DNA of 64,000 nucleotides from CAVQEK01 sp963711495 (GCA_963711495.1 CAVQEK010000009.1:434001-498000); one strand, 5' to 3'. Counted from the stretch's first letter, positions 24,976-34,583 are shown. The notes: generated from the letters alone by a model not told the origin. Made by a program: numbers and translations.

Positions 24976-26232
24976 TCAGGTCTTTTGTTTTTTCTTCTTG
25001 GCTGCAGGGAATAAAATATTGTTAAGAATAAGCCGGTAACCAGGAGAATTGGGATGTAATTTCAGATCGGTTGGATCTTCCCCTACCACATGCTGGTAAT
25101 CTTCAGGGTCATGACCACCGTAAAAAGTCCAGAAGCCTTTTCCATAAACACCATGAATGTATTTGGCTTCATCGATGCCGTTGGTTTCTCCCATGATCAC
25201 CACATCTGATTTGATAAGCTCCTTTTTAAATCCGGTGGTTTGTCCCATAAATCCTTTGATGATCCTTTCGTGGTCCTGGGTGAGCATGGTAGGAATGGGG
25301 TCCCATTTGGCAGAAAATTGGAACAGTGTAAAAAAATCATTGCTTTCCGTCAATCCACGCTCGCTGGGTTCATTATCAATATTGGAGTATTCATAATAAT
25401 AAGGGTCCATCACCAATTTGAAGTCCTTAAAAGCAAAGGTGTTGTTGTAGTTCAATTTTTTCTGTGCTTCAGGGTCCGGTGGGTCCCCGTCGTACACCGG
25501 TGCGCAAATATCCACGCCATCGGCGGCCAGGGCAATGTCGTAGGTGTCGGTTGCTGAACACATCGCAAACATAAAACCCCCACCAGCAACATAATCCCTG
25601 ATTTTCTTCACTACCGCCAGTTTGAGTTGTGAAACTTTTGAAAATCCGTGTTTTCTGGCTGTTTCCCTTAATTCATTTTTTTGCTGAATATACCACGGAA
25701 AATCGCGATAACTTTTCTCAAATTTTCCAAATTGTCCAGTGAAATCTTCGTGATGCAGATGAAGCCAGTCATAGCGTGGTAATTCGTCGTAAAGAATTTC
25801 ATCGTCAAAAATCACGTCGTATGGTATCTCGGCGTAAGTAAGAACCAGTGTTACGGCATCGTCCCACGGCTGAGCAGTTTTAGGAGAGTACACTGCTATT
25901 TTTGGTGCTTTTTCCAATCGCATAGCATCGGTGTTAGATGACGGACTGGCGATTTCATTTAAAATATTGTTGGCCTGTGCATCAGAGATCACCTGATAAC
26001 TCACCCCGCGGATGATCAGCTCATTTTCAACTTTCTGGTTGTATTTTGTCATAAAGCTGCCTCCCCTGTAATTAAGAAGCCAATCAACCTCAGTACCCTG
26101 GCTCAACACCCAGTATGTAATGCCATATGCTTTCAGGTGATTGGTTTGAGTCTTGTCCATGGGAATAAACAGACTGTTTGACATAGCGTTGATAGAAAAG
26201 AAAATCAACAAAATAAAGAGTACCCTGCGCAT
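24976..26232 (-). CDS. Exported protein with glutamine-amidotransferase-like fold (often labelled asparagine synthetase B)
   Basis: The product is 418 aa from ATG 26232 (MRRVLFILLIFFSINAMS); the frame also offers a TTG four codons upstream. An N-terminal signal peptide is followed by a domain with APKIAVYSPKTAQPWDDAVT and the block VAGGGFMFAMCSATDTYDIA, reminiscent of the class I glutamine amidotransferase nucleophile elbow with a cysteine. SDVVIMGETNGIDEAKYIHG and FWTFYGGHDPEDYQHVVGED follow. The family is widespread in Bacteroidota and is often called asparagine synthetase B, but neither the ATP-pyrophosphatase domain nor the N-terminal Cys of the true enzyme is present, and export argues against that function. 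Real role unknown. Confidence 0.8.
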   Translation of the reverse strand: MRRVLFILLIFFSINAMSNSLFIPMDKTQTNHLKAYGITYWVLSQGTEVDWLLNYRGGSFMTKYNQKVENELIIRGVSYQVISDAQANNILNEIASPSSNTDAMRLEKAPKIAVYSPKTAQPWDDAVTLVLTYAEIPYDVIFDDEILYDELPRYDWLHLHHEDFTGQFGKFEKSYRDFPWYIQQKNELRETARKHGFSKVSQLKLAVVKKIRDYVAGGGFMFAMCSATDTYDIALAADGVDICAPVYDGDPPDPEAQKKLNYNNTFAFKDFKLVMDPYYYEYSNIDNEPSERGLTESNDFFTLFQFSAKWDPIPTMLTQDHERIIKGFMGQTTGFKKELIKSDVVIMGETNGIDEAKYIHGVYGKGFWTFYGGHDPEDYQHVVGEDPTDLKLHPNSPGYRLILNNILFPAAKKKKQKT

Positions 26233-26334
26233 CTTATAATCCAATTAAACCGATAATGTACATATAACGAATTTAAAATAATTATAGTTAGTAAGCCCGG
26301 GTCTTTGTTGTAAATTTAAATTTCATAAAAAAAT

Positions 26335-27567
26335 ATGGATCTCAAGGAAAATATCCGGGAAGGTTTCAGATCAGTTAAGGCCAATATGTTGCGCGCCATA
26401 CTTACGGCTACCATCATTGCCATTGGGATCACTTCGCTGGTAGGTATTCTCACTGCAATTGATGGTATAAAAGCATCGATCAATTCCAGTTTTTCAAGCC
26501 TGGGGGCCAATACTTTCGATATCCACAGAATATATCCGGATCGCAGGACTCAGGAAGGTAAAGAGGAAAAGCAATATCCACTCCTGCAAAAAGATGAAGT
26601 ACTCCAATTCAAAGATATGTTTTATGAAGGGACGACAACCCTTCATCTATATGTAACTGGAAATGCTGAGATAAAACACCTCTCCAAAAAGACCACGCCG
26701 AATTATACCATCAGGGGTGTAGATGCCAATTACATGGTGATCAGAAATTACAATATCGTCAATGGTCGCAATTTCAATGAAATGGATGAAAACAACGGTT
26801 CGAATTTTGCCATCATCGGCAATGAGGTGGTCAACAACCTTTTCGATAAGGAAGATCCTGTAAACAAGGATATTACCTTGTATGGAAGTAAGTACCGCAT
26901 TATTGGCGTATTGGAGAAAAAAGGAGGTTTTGGCGGCGATACCTACGCCGACCGCACCGTATTTATACCCTTCAAAAATTCAATTCGACTTGCCAACCGC
27001 GGCTATCTCGATTATCAGATAACGGTGGTGGTAAATGATCCCACCAGAATGGAACATGTCATCGGTGAAGCAACCAGTTTAATGCGCAGGATTAGAAAAG
27101 ATCCTATTGGGGAAGATGACTCATTTGAAATCGAAAAAAATAAAACCCTCGAAGAAGAACTTGATGAACTCGGGGGATATCTGAAAATCGGCGGTTTTGC
27201 GATTGGCTTCATCACTTTATTGGGGGCGTCCATAGGTTTGATGAACATTATGCTGGTTTCTGTCACGGAGCGTACGCGTGAAATTGGCATCAGAAAAGCG
27301 ATTGGTGCCACACCCAAAAAAATCAGACAACAATTTTTGATTGAAGCCATTATCATCTGCATGATGGGCGGGGCAGGTGGCGTTGTCCTTGGCATTGCGG
27401 TTGGCAATGTCATTGCCAATATCATTAAAGCCGGAACATTTGTGGCTCCATGGCAATGGGTTTTTATGGGACTGGTGGTTTGTCTGATCGTTGGCCTTAT
27501 TTCTGGTTTTTACCCGGCTTTCAAAGCATCGAGACTCGATCCCATCGATGCTCTTCGTTATGAGTAG
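26335..27567 (+). CDS. MacB/FtsX-type ABC transporter permease
   Basis: The 410 aa product has the MacB permease layout: one N-terminal helix (ANMLRAILTATIIAIGITSLVG), a large periplasmic domain (about 45-270), then three C-terminal helices with the FtsX motifs LLGASIGLMNIMLVSVTERT and REIGIRKAIGATPKKIRQQF. Such permeases work with a separate ATPase to move lipoproteins, peptides or signals across the envelope, often by mechanotransmission rather than direct import. No ATPase gene is next to it; the nearest is at 29570-30229, which already has its own partner permease. It has its own ATG and a 90-bp divergent gap from the gene before. Substrate unknown. Confidence 0.92.
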   Translation: MDLKENIREGFRSVKANMLRAILTATIIAIGITSLVGILTAIDGIKASINSSFSSLGANTFDIHRIYPDRRTQEGKEEKQYPLLQKDEVLQFKDMFYEGTTTLHLYVTGNAEIKHLSKKTTPNYTIRGVDANYMVIRNYNIVNGRNFNEMDENNGSNFAIIGNEVVNNLFDKEDPVNKDITLYGSKYRIIGVLEKKGGFGGDTYADRTVFIPFKNSIRLANRGYLDYQITVVVNDPTRMEHVIGEATSLMRRIRKDPIGEDDSFEIEKNKTLEEELDELGGYLKIGGFAIGFITLLGASIGLMNIMLVSVTERTREIGIRKAIGATPKKIRQQFLIEAIIICMMGGAGGVVLGIAVGNVIANIIKAGTFVAPWQWVFMGLVVCLIVGLISGFYPAFKASRLDPIDALRYE

Positions 27568-27804
27568 GATATGACCAAGTGGGTTATTAATTGGTTAATT
27601 GTTTACACTTCAATCGGGCTCCTGATTTTTTTCAGATATTCGAACAAAGAGGTAAATATTAAAATAATAATCAAAAATCCAGATTCTTTGATGTTGAGCG
27701 TTAATCGCCATCTCGTAAGAGAAATACATTGCTCACCAATTCTATTTTTTCAATTCTATCTCTGCCATTCAATTTAAATTCATGTTTCTTTGCAAATTGG
27801 AAAT

Positions 27805-29523
27805 ATGAACCGGAAGCAAAATATTTCACTCTTTTTTATAACCGCCATATTCTACAGCAATAGTGTGTGGGCCGACATTCTCAATCCGGCTCAAATCAGC
27901 CAATACGATGTGCTGTTACAACTTAATATTTCAGATTCTACCATTACGGAAGAACTTTTTTGCAGCAATGGTTTTTTCCGGATTTTAATGCTTTCAGCAG
28001 ATAGTATATCACCTGATCATCCTGATTCGTTGGAATTTTTTCAATACTTACTTCCGCGATTGATTGAATTGGAAGCTGACCATAAAATATTATCCGGTCC
28101 TCATAGCAGCTTCCATTTTGAAGCGAAGATTGGACAGCTTCCCGGCACAAGCACCTATGATACGCTATTTCAGAAAAAATTCAGGAAAAAATTCATTATA
28201 ACCATTTCATTGCCCACGCAATTAACGGAAATCTCTGTTCGGCCCGGATCACATTATATAAATGACAATGGATTGAAGGTTGGGATTGTAGTTTTTCATC
28301 AGGGCATTCCAATCAACGATTTAGGAAATTTACCCAGAAGGGCCACAATAGAACTCAACTGGCATGATCCATGGGCGTCTCATGTTAGCGGAGACCAATT
28401 AAAACGCCATCACAAATACCCGGTAATGTCATTTCTTTATATTGAACCCTATCAGGTGCGGCATGAAATAATCATCAGATTGCGAGAATTGGAGACGTGG
28501 CTTGGCTATCACTACAATTTCAGAAGTCGTTTGGGTACAGCCGTACAGGATAGTCTTAAAGAGAAGGTAGTCGATTTTTTGGCCACCAGGAACATGTTGA
28601 CAATACGTGGACAAAAGAAATTGCCCGAAATTGGTCAGGTTGATTTTGTTGATTTTCAATTGTCCGGAATACAGTCTATCCAGGATCAGCGGGAAATACC
28701 ATATTATGCGGCATTTATTGGAGTAAATCTGATTTATCCTGACCCGGATTTGCCAGATGAAGTGGAATTGAACTGGGACCTTTTCAGCCAAAATATCAAG
28801 CAGGTACAAGTGATTACTTATGGGCCAGCAGGTCCCTGGCCATACACTTTGACTCCCGAAAACCACCATTTGATCTGGAGGAATTTTTTATCCCATTATA
28901 AAATTTCCACTATCAATGCCGTGAAAATTGCTCCGGTTAAAATCAGCATACCCTGGGTTTCAGTTCTCTGCTTGTTGGCGTTGATAATTTTCGGTTTTAC
29001 TATTCGATTTCGATGGCTTGAATTCAAAAATATACTGATGGCTGTTGCCCTTATAGCATCTTCGCTGGTTTTTTGGCAATCTAAATGGGTCATTGAATTG
29101 CCGTTGTTTTCCAGACACCAGATGAGTAACACCACGGCAAAAGCAATCTTAAGCCAGTTGTTGAGAAATGCATATCGTGCCTTTGATTTCAAACAGGAAA
29201 GCGCGATTTATGATCAATTATCACTAAGTGTCAGTGGAGATTTACTTTCAGATATTTATCTTCAGACCCGTAAAAATCTGGAATTCGGGGAACAGGGCGG
29301 GCTGCGTTCCCATGTTGATGAGGTAAACGTAATGAACATAGCGCAAAAGAAAGCAATGGGTGATCCAGTATTTTATTGCAAATGGCGGGTTCGGGATACC
29401 ATCGATCACTGGGGGCACCGGCATGTTCGTCAGAATGAATATCAGGCCAATATATCGTTGAAAGCAGTCGATGGATATTGGAAAATATCCAATATTGAAA
29501 TGATTGATCAGCAGAGATTATGA
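27805..29523 (+). CDS. Membrane-anchored exported protein of an ABC/metal-binding gene set; unknown family
   Basis: The product is 572 aa from ATG 27805; a TTG five codons upstream is also open. The N-terminus (SLFFITAIFYSNSVWADIL) is a signal peptide. A beta-rich extracytoplasmic domain (about 30-390) follows, containing two related halves (VGIVVFHQGIPINDLGN and AAFIGVNLIYPDPDLPDE). Two hydrophobic segments then lie at about 395-440 (VLCLLALIIFGFTIRF and ILMAVALIASSLVFW), and the C-terminal 130 residues look like a small NTF2-like domain (FYCKWRVRDTIDHWGHRH). I do not recognise a named family. It is the first of four closely packed genes ending with the ZnuA-like lipoprotein; the ABC ATPase gene begins 46 bases after its stop. 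An accessory role in the ABC system is likely. Confidence 0.8.
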   Translation: MNRKQNISLFFITAIFYSNSVWADILNPAQISQYDVLLQLNISDSTITEELFCSNGFFRILMLSADSISPDHPDSLEFFQYLLPRLIELEADHKILSGPHSSFHFEAKIGQLPGTSTYDTLFQKKFRKKFIITISLPTQLTEISVRPGSHYINDNGLKVGIVVFHQGIPINDLGNLPRRATIELNWHDPWASHVSGDQLKRHHKYPVMSFLYIEPYQVRHEIIIRLRELETWLGYHYNFRSRLGTAVQDSLKEKVVDFLATRNMLTIRGQKKLPEIGQVDFVDFQLSGIQSIQDQREIPYYAAFIGVNLIYPDPDLPDEVELNWDLFSQNIKQVQVITYGPAGPWPYTLTPENHHLIWRNFLSHYKISTINAVKIAPVKISIPWVSVLCLLALIIFGFTIRFRWLEFKNILMAVALIASSLVFWQSKWVIELPLFSRHQMSNTTAKAILSQLLRNAYRAFDFKQESAIYDQLSLSVSGDLLSDIYLQTRKNLEFGEQGGLRSHVDEVNVMNIAQKKAMGDPVFYCKWRVRDTIDHWGHRHVRQNEYQANISLKAVDGYWKISNIEMIDQQRL

Positions 29524-29569
29524 AACAAAGTTCAGCAAGAAATTATTGTCAAAGGTCACGAAAAAAGTG

Positions 29570-30229
29570 ATGATCGATTTGAACAACATATTATTTCACT
29601 ATCCCGGATCAGATTATCAACTCGCGTTGCAAAAGCTAACAATCAATCGAGGGGAAAGGATTGCATTTGTTGGACCAAGCGGCATAGGAAAAACAACATT
29701 ATTACAAATTATTGCCGGAATATTATTGCCGAATCAGGGGGCCGTGCGTATTGACGATCACAATATTTGTCAATGGTCCGACACCATGCGTCGTCAATAC
29801 CGGATATCCAATATGGGATTTATTTTTCAGGATTTTAAATTGCTGGAATATCTTACAGTCAAAGACAATATTTTGCTGCCATTTAGAATTAACCGTAAAC
29901 CAGCCATAGATAATAAGGCAAGAAGAAATGCTGATAAATTGGCTGGAAAGTTCGGAATAACCCAAAAAATGAATCGTTATCCAGGTGCTCTATCACATGG
30001 CGAGCGTCAGCGTGTGGCCATAGTCCGCGCTTTGATCAATGATCCCACTTTCATTTTGGCCGATGAACCTACCGGCAACCTTGATCCGGTCAACAAAAAA
30101 AAAATCATGGAGACTATTTTCGGGGAAAGTGAACAGAGAAATGGGACACTGCTGGTTGTAACCCATGATCATCAATTGTTGGATAAATTTGACCGATGCA
30201 TTGATCTAACAACTTTGATTCAACAATAA
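29570..30229 (+). CDS. MacB/LolD-type ABC transporter ATPase
   Basis: The product is 219 aa from ATG 29570 (MIDLNNILFHYPG); an ATG at 29504 would overlap the upstream gene and is less likely. Walker A is GPSGIGKTTLL, the Q-loop lies in FIFQDFKLLEYLTV, the ABC signature is ALSHGERQRVAI, Walker B and the D-loop are FILADEPTGNLDP and the H-loop is VVTHDH. The FQDFKLL and EPTGNLDP wording places it with the MacB/LolD/FtsE group, which pairs with FtsX-type permeases, not with the ZnuC group. It would energise the permease encoded two bases downstream. Second gene of a four-gene set. Confidence 0.93.
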   Translation: MIDLNNILFHYPGSDYQLALQKLTINRGERIAFVGPSGIGKTTLLQIIAGILLPNQGAVRIDDHNICQWSDTMRRQYRISNMGFIFQDFKLLEYLTVKDNILLPFRINRKPAIDNKARRNADKLAGKFGITQKMNRYPGALSHGERQRVAIVRALINDPTFILADEPTGNLDPVNKKKIMETIFGESEQRNGTLLVVTHDHQLLDKFDRCIDLTTLIQQ

Positions 30230-30230
30230 T

Positions 30231-31412
30231 ATGAAATCGAGTCTTTATCTGGCATTTCAATATATTTGGTATCACAAGGTTCGGACTGCTTTACTGGTTT
30301 TTGCTTTATCTATCATTTTATTTCTTCCTTTTGGTTTGAAAAAGCTCATTAAAACCAGCGAAATGAGGATGCTGGAACGCGCCAGCAGCACACCGCTTAT
30401 CATTGGCGCCAATGCCAGCAGTACTGATTTGGTGATCAATACCTTGTACTTTCCATCCAAAGAAATTCCTGTGATCCATTATGGCATGATAGCATCATTG
30501 GATAGCTCCGGTTTCGGACTAGCGATACCATTGTTGGTGAAATATCAATCCGGCCGTTTTCCTATTGTGGGGACCTCGCTGGAATATTTTCAATTTCGAA
30601 ATTTGAAATTCTCTTTAGGGCATCAATTTGGCATTTTGGGTGATTGTGTGGTAGGCGCTCATGTTGCAGAAATTTTGAATTTGGTTCCTGGCGATAGCCT
30701 CATTTCTTCTACCGGGAATTTCTTTGACATCACCGGTAGTTATCCACTCAAGATGCATATCACCGGGATCCTGGAGGCGACCAATTCTCCGGATGATGAT
30801 GCCATTTTTACGGATGTGAAAACGGTTTGGGTTATTATGGGACTTGGGCATGGACATGAAGATTTAACCAGTGACAATAAGAATGCCGCCATCATGAGCA
30901 GGGGCAAAGGCAATGTTGAGGCCAATGCAAGCCTGCGCCTGTATCAGGAAATCACCGCTTCAAATCTGTCAAGTTTTCATTTTCATGGAAACATGCTGGA
31001 ATATCCGCTGACAGCCATTATTTTTTGGCCTAAAAACACGAAATCCTCGACGCTCTTGCGTGGAAGATTTGAAGATGGCAAATATCCGGGTCAGATCCTC
31101 GTTCCTAAAGCTGTGGTGGCTGATTTACTGAATACCATGTTTCGGATTAAAAGTATTTTTAATGGTTTTTATGTTTTTGTAGCCATTGCGGCGGTGGTGA
31201 TTTTATTCCTGGAGGTTGGTTTGACCATCCGGCTACGAAAAGATGAGATTAGGACGATGTATTATATTGGCAGTGGAAAAACCAAAATAGGGGAAATGAT
31301 TTGTTTTGAAGTTTTAATCATGCTGTTTTCAAGTGGCATTATCGGATTAATATTTTATGTTGTCGTTGGCTTTTTCACCCGGAATTTAATCCATTACCTT
31401 ATTAACAATTAA
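30231..31412 (+). CDS. FtsX/MacB-type ABC transporter permease
   Basis: The 393 aa product has an N-terminal helix (KVRTALLVFALSIILFLPFG), a long extracytoplasmic domain (about 45-300) with LGHQFGILGDCVVGAHVAEI, and three C-terminal helices (VFVAIAAVVILFLEVGLTIR; the FtsX-like stretch LRKDEIRTMYYIGSGKTKIG; LIMLFSSGIIGLIFYVVVGF). It starts two bases after the ATPase stop, so the two are translationally linked, and it ends seven bases before the metal-binding lipoprotein gene. The periplasmic domain contains a histidine/aspartate stretch (MGLGHGHEDLTSDN) that could contact metal. Substrate unknown, but the neighbour suggests metal handling. Confidence 0.9.
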   Translation: MKSSLYLAFQYIWYHKVRTALLVFALSIILFLPFGLKKLIKTSEMRMLERASSTPLIIGANASSTDLVINTLYFPSKEIPVIHYGMIASLDSSGFGLAIPLLVKYQSGRFPIVGTSLEYFQFRNLKFSLGHQFGILGDCVVGAHVAEILNLVPGDSLISSTGNFFDITGSYPLKMHITGILEATNSPDDDAIFTDVKTVWVIMGLGHGHEDLTSDNKNAAIMSRGKGNVEANASLRLYQEITASNLSSFHFHGNMLEYPLTAIIFWPKNTKSSTLLRGRFEDGKYPGQILVPKAVVADLLNTMFRIKSIFNGFYVFVAIAAVVILFLEVGLTIRLRKDEIRTMYYIGSGKTKIGEMICFEVLIMLFSSGIIGLIFYVVVGFFTRNLIHYLINN

Positions 31413-31418
31413 TATTTT

Positions 31419-32363
31419 ATGATGAGATTATATCAAACATCTGTCAGGATCCTGGGACTTTTTTCGATCATTTTGATCAGTTTGTTGTATTCGACGTGTA
31501 GCGGGAAAAAGCATGGAAAAACCAACAATTCCCACGATAAGCAACTACAGGTGGCAGTTGTCAATTATCCTCTGTACTATTTTACGAGAAGAATAGGTGG
31601 AGAAACTTTGGATGTGTTTTTCCCGGAAATCGATGGAGACCCAGCTTTCTGGCATCCCGATATTCGGGCGATCATGCGACTTCAGGAAGTGGATCTGATA
31701 TTTTTGAACGGGGCTGATTACGCGCACTGGCTTCCTCAGGTCACCCTTCCGGAATCGAGAATTGTGAATACTTCGGGATTATTTAAAAACCGGTATATTT
31801 TGAGTAAAACGGTGATTACACACAGTCATGGTCCGGAAGGCATTCATTCTCACCAGGGACTGGTTTTTACCACCTGGCTCGATTTTAATCAGGCCGTTGA
31901 GCAGGCAGAAGCGATAAAAAACACCCTGATATCCAAAGTTCCTGAAGAGGCCCCGGTTTTTGAAAACAACTTTTCAGAACTAAAAAAAGACCTCCAACAA
32001 TTGGACGGTGCCATGATGAATGTAGGAAAATCATTAAAAAACCAGAACGTATATGTTTCTCATCCGGTTTATGACTATTGGGCCAGAAGATATGGAATTC
32101 ATATTATCAGTGAACATTGGGAACCCGATCAGGTGCCGGATGAAATGCAATGGAAACATTTCCAACATCAACTGGATTCGGCTAAAAGCACGATTATGAT
32201 TTGGGAAAGTGATCCCCAGGACTCTGTGAAATCACGATTGAGCGCATTGGGGGTTAAAACTTACGTGTTCGATCCCTGTGCCAATACACCAAAGGAGGGA
32301 GATTTTCTGGGAGAAATGAAAAAAAATATTGTTAATTTGCGGCGGGCTGCAGGTGTACAATAA
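31419..32363 (+). CDS. ZnuA-like metal-binding lipoprotein (cluster A-I solute-binding protein)
   Basis: The 314 aa product has a lipoprotein signal ending LLYSTC-SGKK (Cys 27). The mature part matches the zinc/manganese solute-binding family: VAVVNYPLYYFTRRIGGETL, the first metal histidine in DPAFWHPDIRAIMRLQEVDL and FLNGADYAHWLPQV. A His-rich loop THSHGPEGIHSHQG follows, then VYVSHPVYDYWARRYGIHII and FDPCANTP. These proteins normally deliver zinc or manganese to a ZnuB/ZnuC-type transporter. Here the adjacent permease and ATPase are of the MacB type, and no ZnuB-like gene is seen in the window, an unusual partnership. It is the last gene of the set. Confidence 0.88.
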   Translation: MMRLYQTSVRILGLFSIILISLLYSTCSGKKHGKTNNSHDKQLQVAVVNYPLYYFTRRIGGETLDVFFPEIDGDPAFWHPDIRAIMRLQEVDLIFLNGADYAHWLPQVTLPESRIVNTSGLFKNRYILSKTVITHSHGPEGIHSHQGLVFTTWLDFNQAVEQAEAIKNTLISKVPEEAPVFENNFSELKKDLQQLDGAMMNVGKSLKNQNVYVSHPVYDYWARRYGIHIISEHWEPDQVPDEMQWKHFQHQLDSAKSTIMIWESDPQDSVKSRLSALGVKTYVFDPCANTPKEGDFLGEMKKNIVNLRRAAGVQ

Positions 32364-32478
32364 ATCCTGAAATTGCCAGCAAGATGTTTTTAATTTGATC
32401 GTTAACTTTGTCTCATTGAGTTCCTTTTTTTTATTTTCGATCTTGTGACAAGATCCTAAAGGTTTAACCGGTAGCCAT

Positions 32479-33264
32479 TTGATCAGAATAATTTCCATCG
32501 GATTTATATTGATTTTTTTTGTGCGCTTTAGTTTGATGGCGCAACAGGAAACAACTTTAACTGGTGAGTATCAGGGAAAGAACCTCTATGTCCAAAATCC
32601 GCTTTCACCTGATAAAATAAATTTCTGTACCCAGGAGGTTTATTTAAACGAAAAATTGGTGATTTCCCATCCGAAAACCTCGGCCTTTGAAATTGATCTG
32701 TCGGACCTTAAAATTGGAGAACCGGTGTTCGTAAAAATCACCTACAATGAAGGTTGTGTGCCGAAAGTGATCAATCCACAGGTAGTGCGCAGTAAGAGTA
32801 AATTTCAGTTTTCCAATACATTGGCAGATGCAATTTCAATCAACTGGAATACACAGGGAGAATTGCCTCACGGGAATTTTTTTGTGGAACACTATAAAAA
32901 TAATAAGTGGGAAATGGAAGATACCGTTGCAGGCAAAGGGTCGTTTGACAGCAACCAATACGCGGTAGGACCATCTTATCATACGGGTGATAACAAATAT
33001 CGTATCCGATATGAGCAGAATGACGGCAGAATTTTCTTTTCGAAGATCATTGATTTTTACAATGATGTGGAACCTGTGAGTTTTCATCCTACGCTGGTCA
33101 CGGATAAAATATTTTTATCCAGAGCTACTCCATATGAAGTGGTGGATTCTTATGGCAACGAGGTGGCTAAAGGAAACGGCAAGGAGATCAATCTCAGAAA
33201 CCTGAAAGCGGGATTGTATTTTTTACATGTTGACAACAGGGAGGAAAAATTTGTCAAAAAATAA
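32479..33264 (+). CDS. Secreted protein with C-terminal type IX sorting-like domain
   Basis: The product is 261 aa, starting with TTG at 32479; no ATG exists between the upstream stop at 32446 and the signal peptide (LIRIISIGFILIFFVRFSLMA). The middle is beta-rich, with a fibronectin-like segment (ISINWNTQGELPHGNFFVEH). The C-terminus, EVVDSYGNEVAKGNGKEINL followed by AGLYFLHVDNREEKFVKK, has the YG..V..G..LP.G.Y.L.. pattern and basic end of T9SS type A sorting domains. It would therefore be secreted or attached to the cell surface. No catalytic motif is visible; function unknown. It ends two bases before the convergent mtaB stop. Confidence 0.72.
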   Translation: MIRIISIGFILIFFVRFSLMAQQETTLTGEYQGKNLYVQNPLSPDKINFCTQEVYLNEKLVISHPKTSAFEIDLSDLKIGEPVFVKITYNEGCVPKVINPQVVRSKSKFQFSNTLADAISINWNTQGELPHGNFFVEHYKNNKWEMEDTVAGKGSFDSNQYAVGPSYHTGDNKYRIRYEQNDGRIFFSKIIDFYNDVEPVSFHPTLVTDKIFLSRATPYEVVDSYGNEVAKGNGKEINLRNLKAGLYFLHVDNREEKFVKK

Positions 33265-33266
33265 GT

Positions 33267-34583
33267 TTACCCGATTTTTGCCAATTCAGTAACCTCACTG
33301 GTTTCTACGTGTCCTTCCGGGTTGATCTGCTCCAATTTTAATCTTTTAATTTCATTGACAAGCATTGGATCATAAGCCGTGGCCACCCGAATGTAATTGT
33401 CGGTAAAACCGTGAATTTTGCCATCTTCCACATCATCTTCAAACAAAATTCTTGCTTTCTTGCCCAGATGCTGCTCATAAAAATGCCTGCGTTTTTTAAC
33501 CGATAATGTACGCAGCATTTTTGATCGTTTGTTGCGAATTTTCATCGGAACGATGTCATCCATATCAATAGCGCTGGTATTTTCACGCTCGGAATAGGTG
33601 AAAACATGGAGATAAGAAATATCTAATTCATTCAAAAATTGATAAGTCTCCAGAAAATCGGCTTCTGTTTCTCCCGGGAAACCGACAATAACATCTACCC
33701 CAATGCAGCAGTCCGGCATTTTCTCGAGAATGGTATCTACACGGTCTTCATAAAGTTCCCGCAAATAGCGACGCCGCATGAGTTTCAGTATTTTATTGCT
33801 GCCGGATTGGAGTGGGATATGAAAATGCGGCACAAATTTTTTTGATTTGGCCACAAAATCAATGATCTCGTTGGTCAGCAGATTTGGCTCAATCGAAGAG
33901 ATCCGGAATCGCGCTATTCCTTCCACCATATCTAATGCCTTAATGAGGTCAATAAAACGATTTTCTCGTTGGCCATTTCGAATGCCAAAGTCTCCGGTGT
34001 TGACCCCTGTTAACACGATTTCTTTGACGCCTTTGGAAGCGATGTCCCTGGCCTGAGCTACAATATTTTCAATGGTATCACTGCGACTATTTCCTCGGGC
34101 CAACGGTATCGTGCAAAAAGAACAGGAATAATCACAGCCATCCTGTACCTTCAAAAAAGTTCTGGTGCGGTCATTCAGGGAATAAGCAGTATGATACATG
34201 TTTACCTCTTCGATTTCGCTGGTGAGGACCTTTGGAAAGTGTTCCTTTTTGAAACCATCCAACAATTCCAATAATTTGAATTTCTCAGCAGCGCCCAGTA
34301 CGGCGTTCACACCTGGTATTTCGGCAATTTCCCGGGGTTTTAGTTGAGCGTAACAACCAATGATGACGATATATGGATCTTTGGATATTTTCCTTGCGTC
34401 ACGTACAATTTTCCTGCATTTCCTGTCAGCATTTTCTGTGACTGAACATGTGTTGATAACGAATATGTCCGGTGCATCATCAAAATTCACTTTGGTAAAG
34501 CCGTGATCCTCAAACATCCTGGAAATAGATGATGTTTCTGAAAAATTCAACTTGCAACCAAGGGTATAAAATGCAACAGTCAT
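33267..34583 (-). CDS. mtaB: tRNA t6A37 methylthiotransferase MtaB
   Basis: The 438 aa product has the three MTTase domains. The N-terminal UPF0004 domain has three cysteines (TLGCKLNFSETS, NTCSVTENADRKC, IIGCYAQLKP) for an auxiliary iron-sulfur cluster. The radical-SAM core has CDYSCSFCTIPLARG, with three cysteines for the SAM-binding cluster. A C-terminal TRAM domain spans about 375-430. NTCSVTENADRKCR is typical of MtaB rather than MiaB or RimO. It adds a methylthio group to N6-threonylcarbamoyladenosine at position 37 of ANN-decoding tRNAs. The gene is monocistronic; a 150-bp gap separates it from the MFS gene downstream of the phosphonate locus. Confidence 0.93.
   Translation of the reverse strand: MTVAFYTLGCKLNFSETSSISRMFEDHGFTKVNFDDAPDIFVINTCSVTENADRKCRKIVRDARKISKDPYIVIIGCYAQLKPREIAEIPGVNAVLGAAEKFKLLELLDGFKKEHFPKVLTSEIEEVNMYHTAYSLNDRTRTFLKVQDGCDYSCSFCTIPLARGNSRSDTIENIVAQARDIASKGVKEIVLTGVNTGDFGIRNGQRENRFIDLIKALDMVEGIARFRISSIEPNLLTNEIIDFVAKSKKFVPHFHIPLQSGSNKILKLMRRRYLRELYEDRVDTILEKMPDCCIGVDVIVGFPGETEADFLETYQFLNELDISYLHVFTYSERENTSAIDMDDIVPMKIRNKRSKMLRTLSVKKRRHFYEQHLGKKARILFEDDVEDGKIHGFTDNYIRVATAYDPMLVNEIKRLKLEQINPEGHVETSEVTELAKIG

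Noticed and set aside
27571..27777. 68-residue plus-strand frame three bases after the FtsX permease gene
   Set aside because: It has a single hydrophobic stretch (WLIVYTSIGLLIFF) and an unusual composition after it; no family or conserved feature is recognised, and it is probably the promoter region of the next gene. A real small membrane protein cannot be fully excluded.
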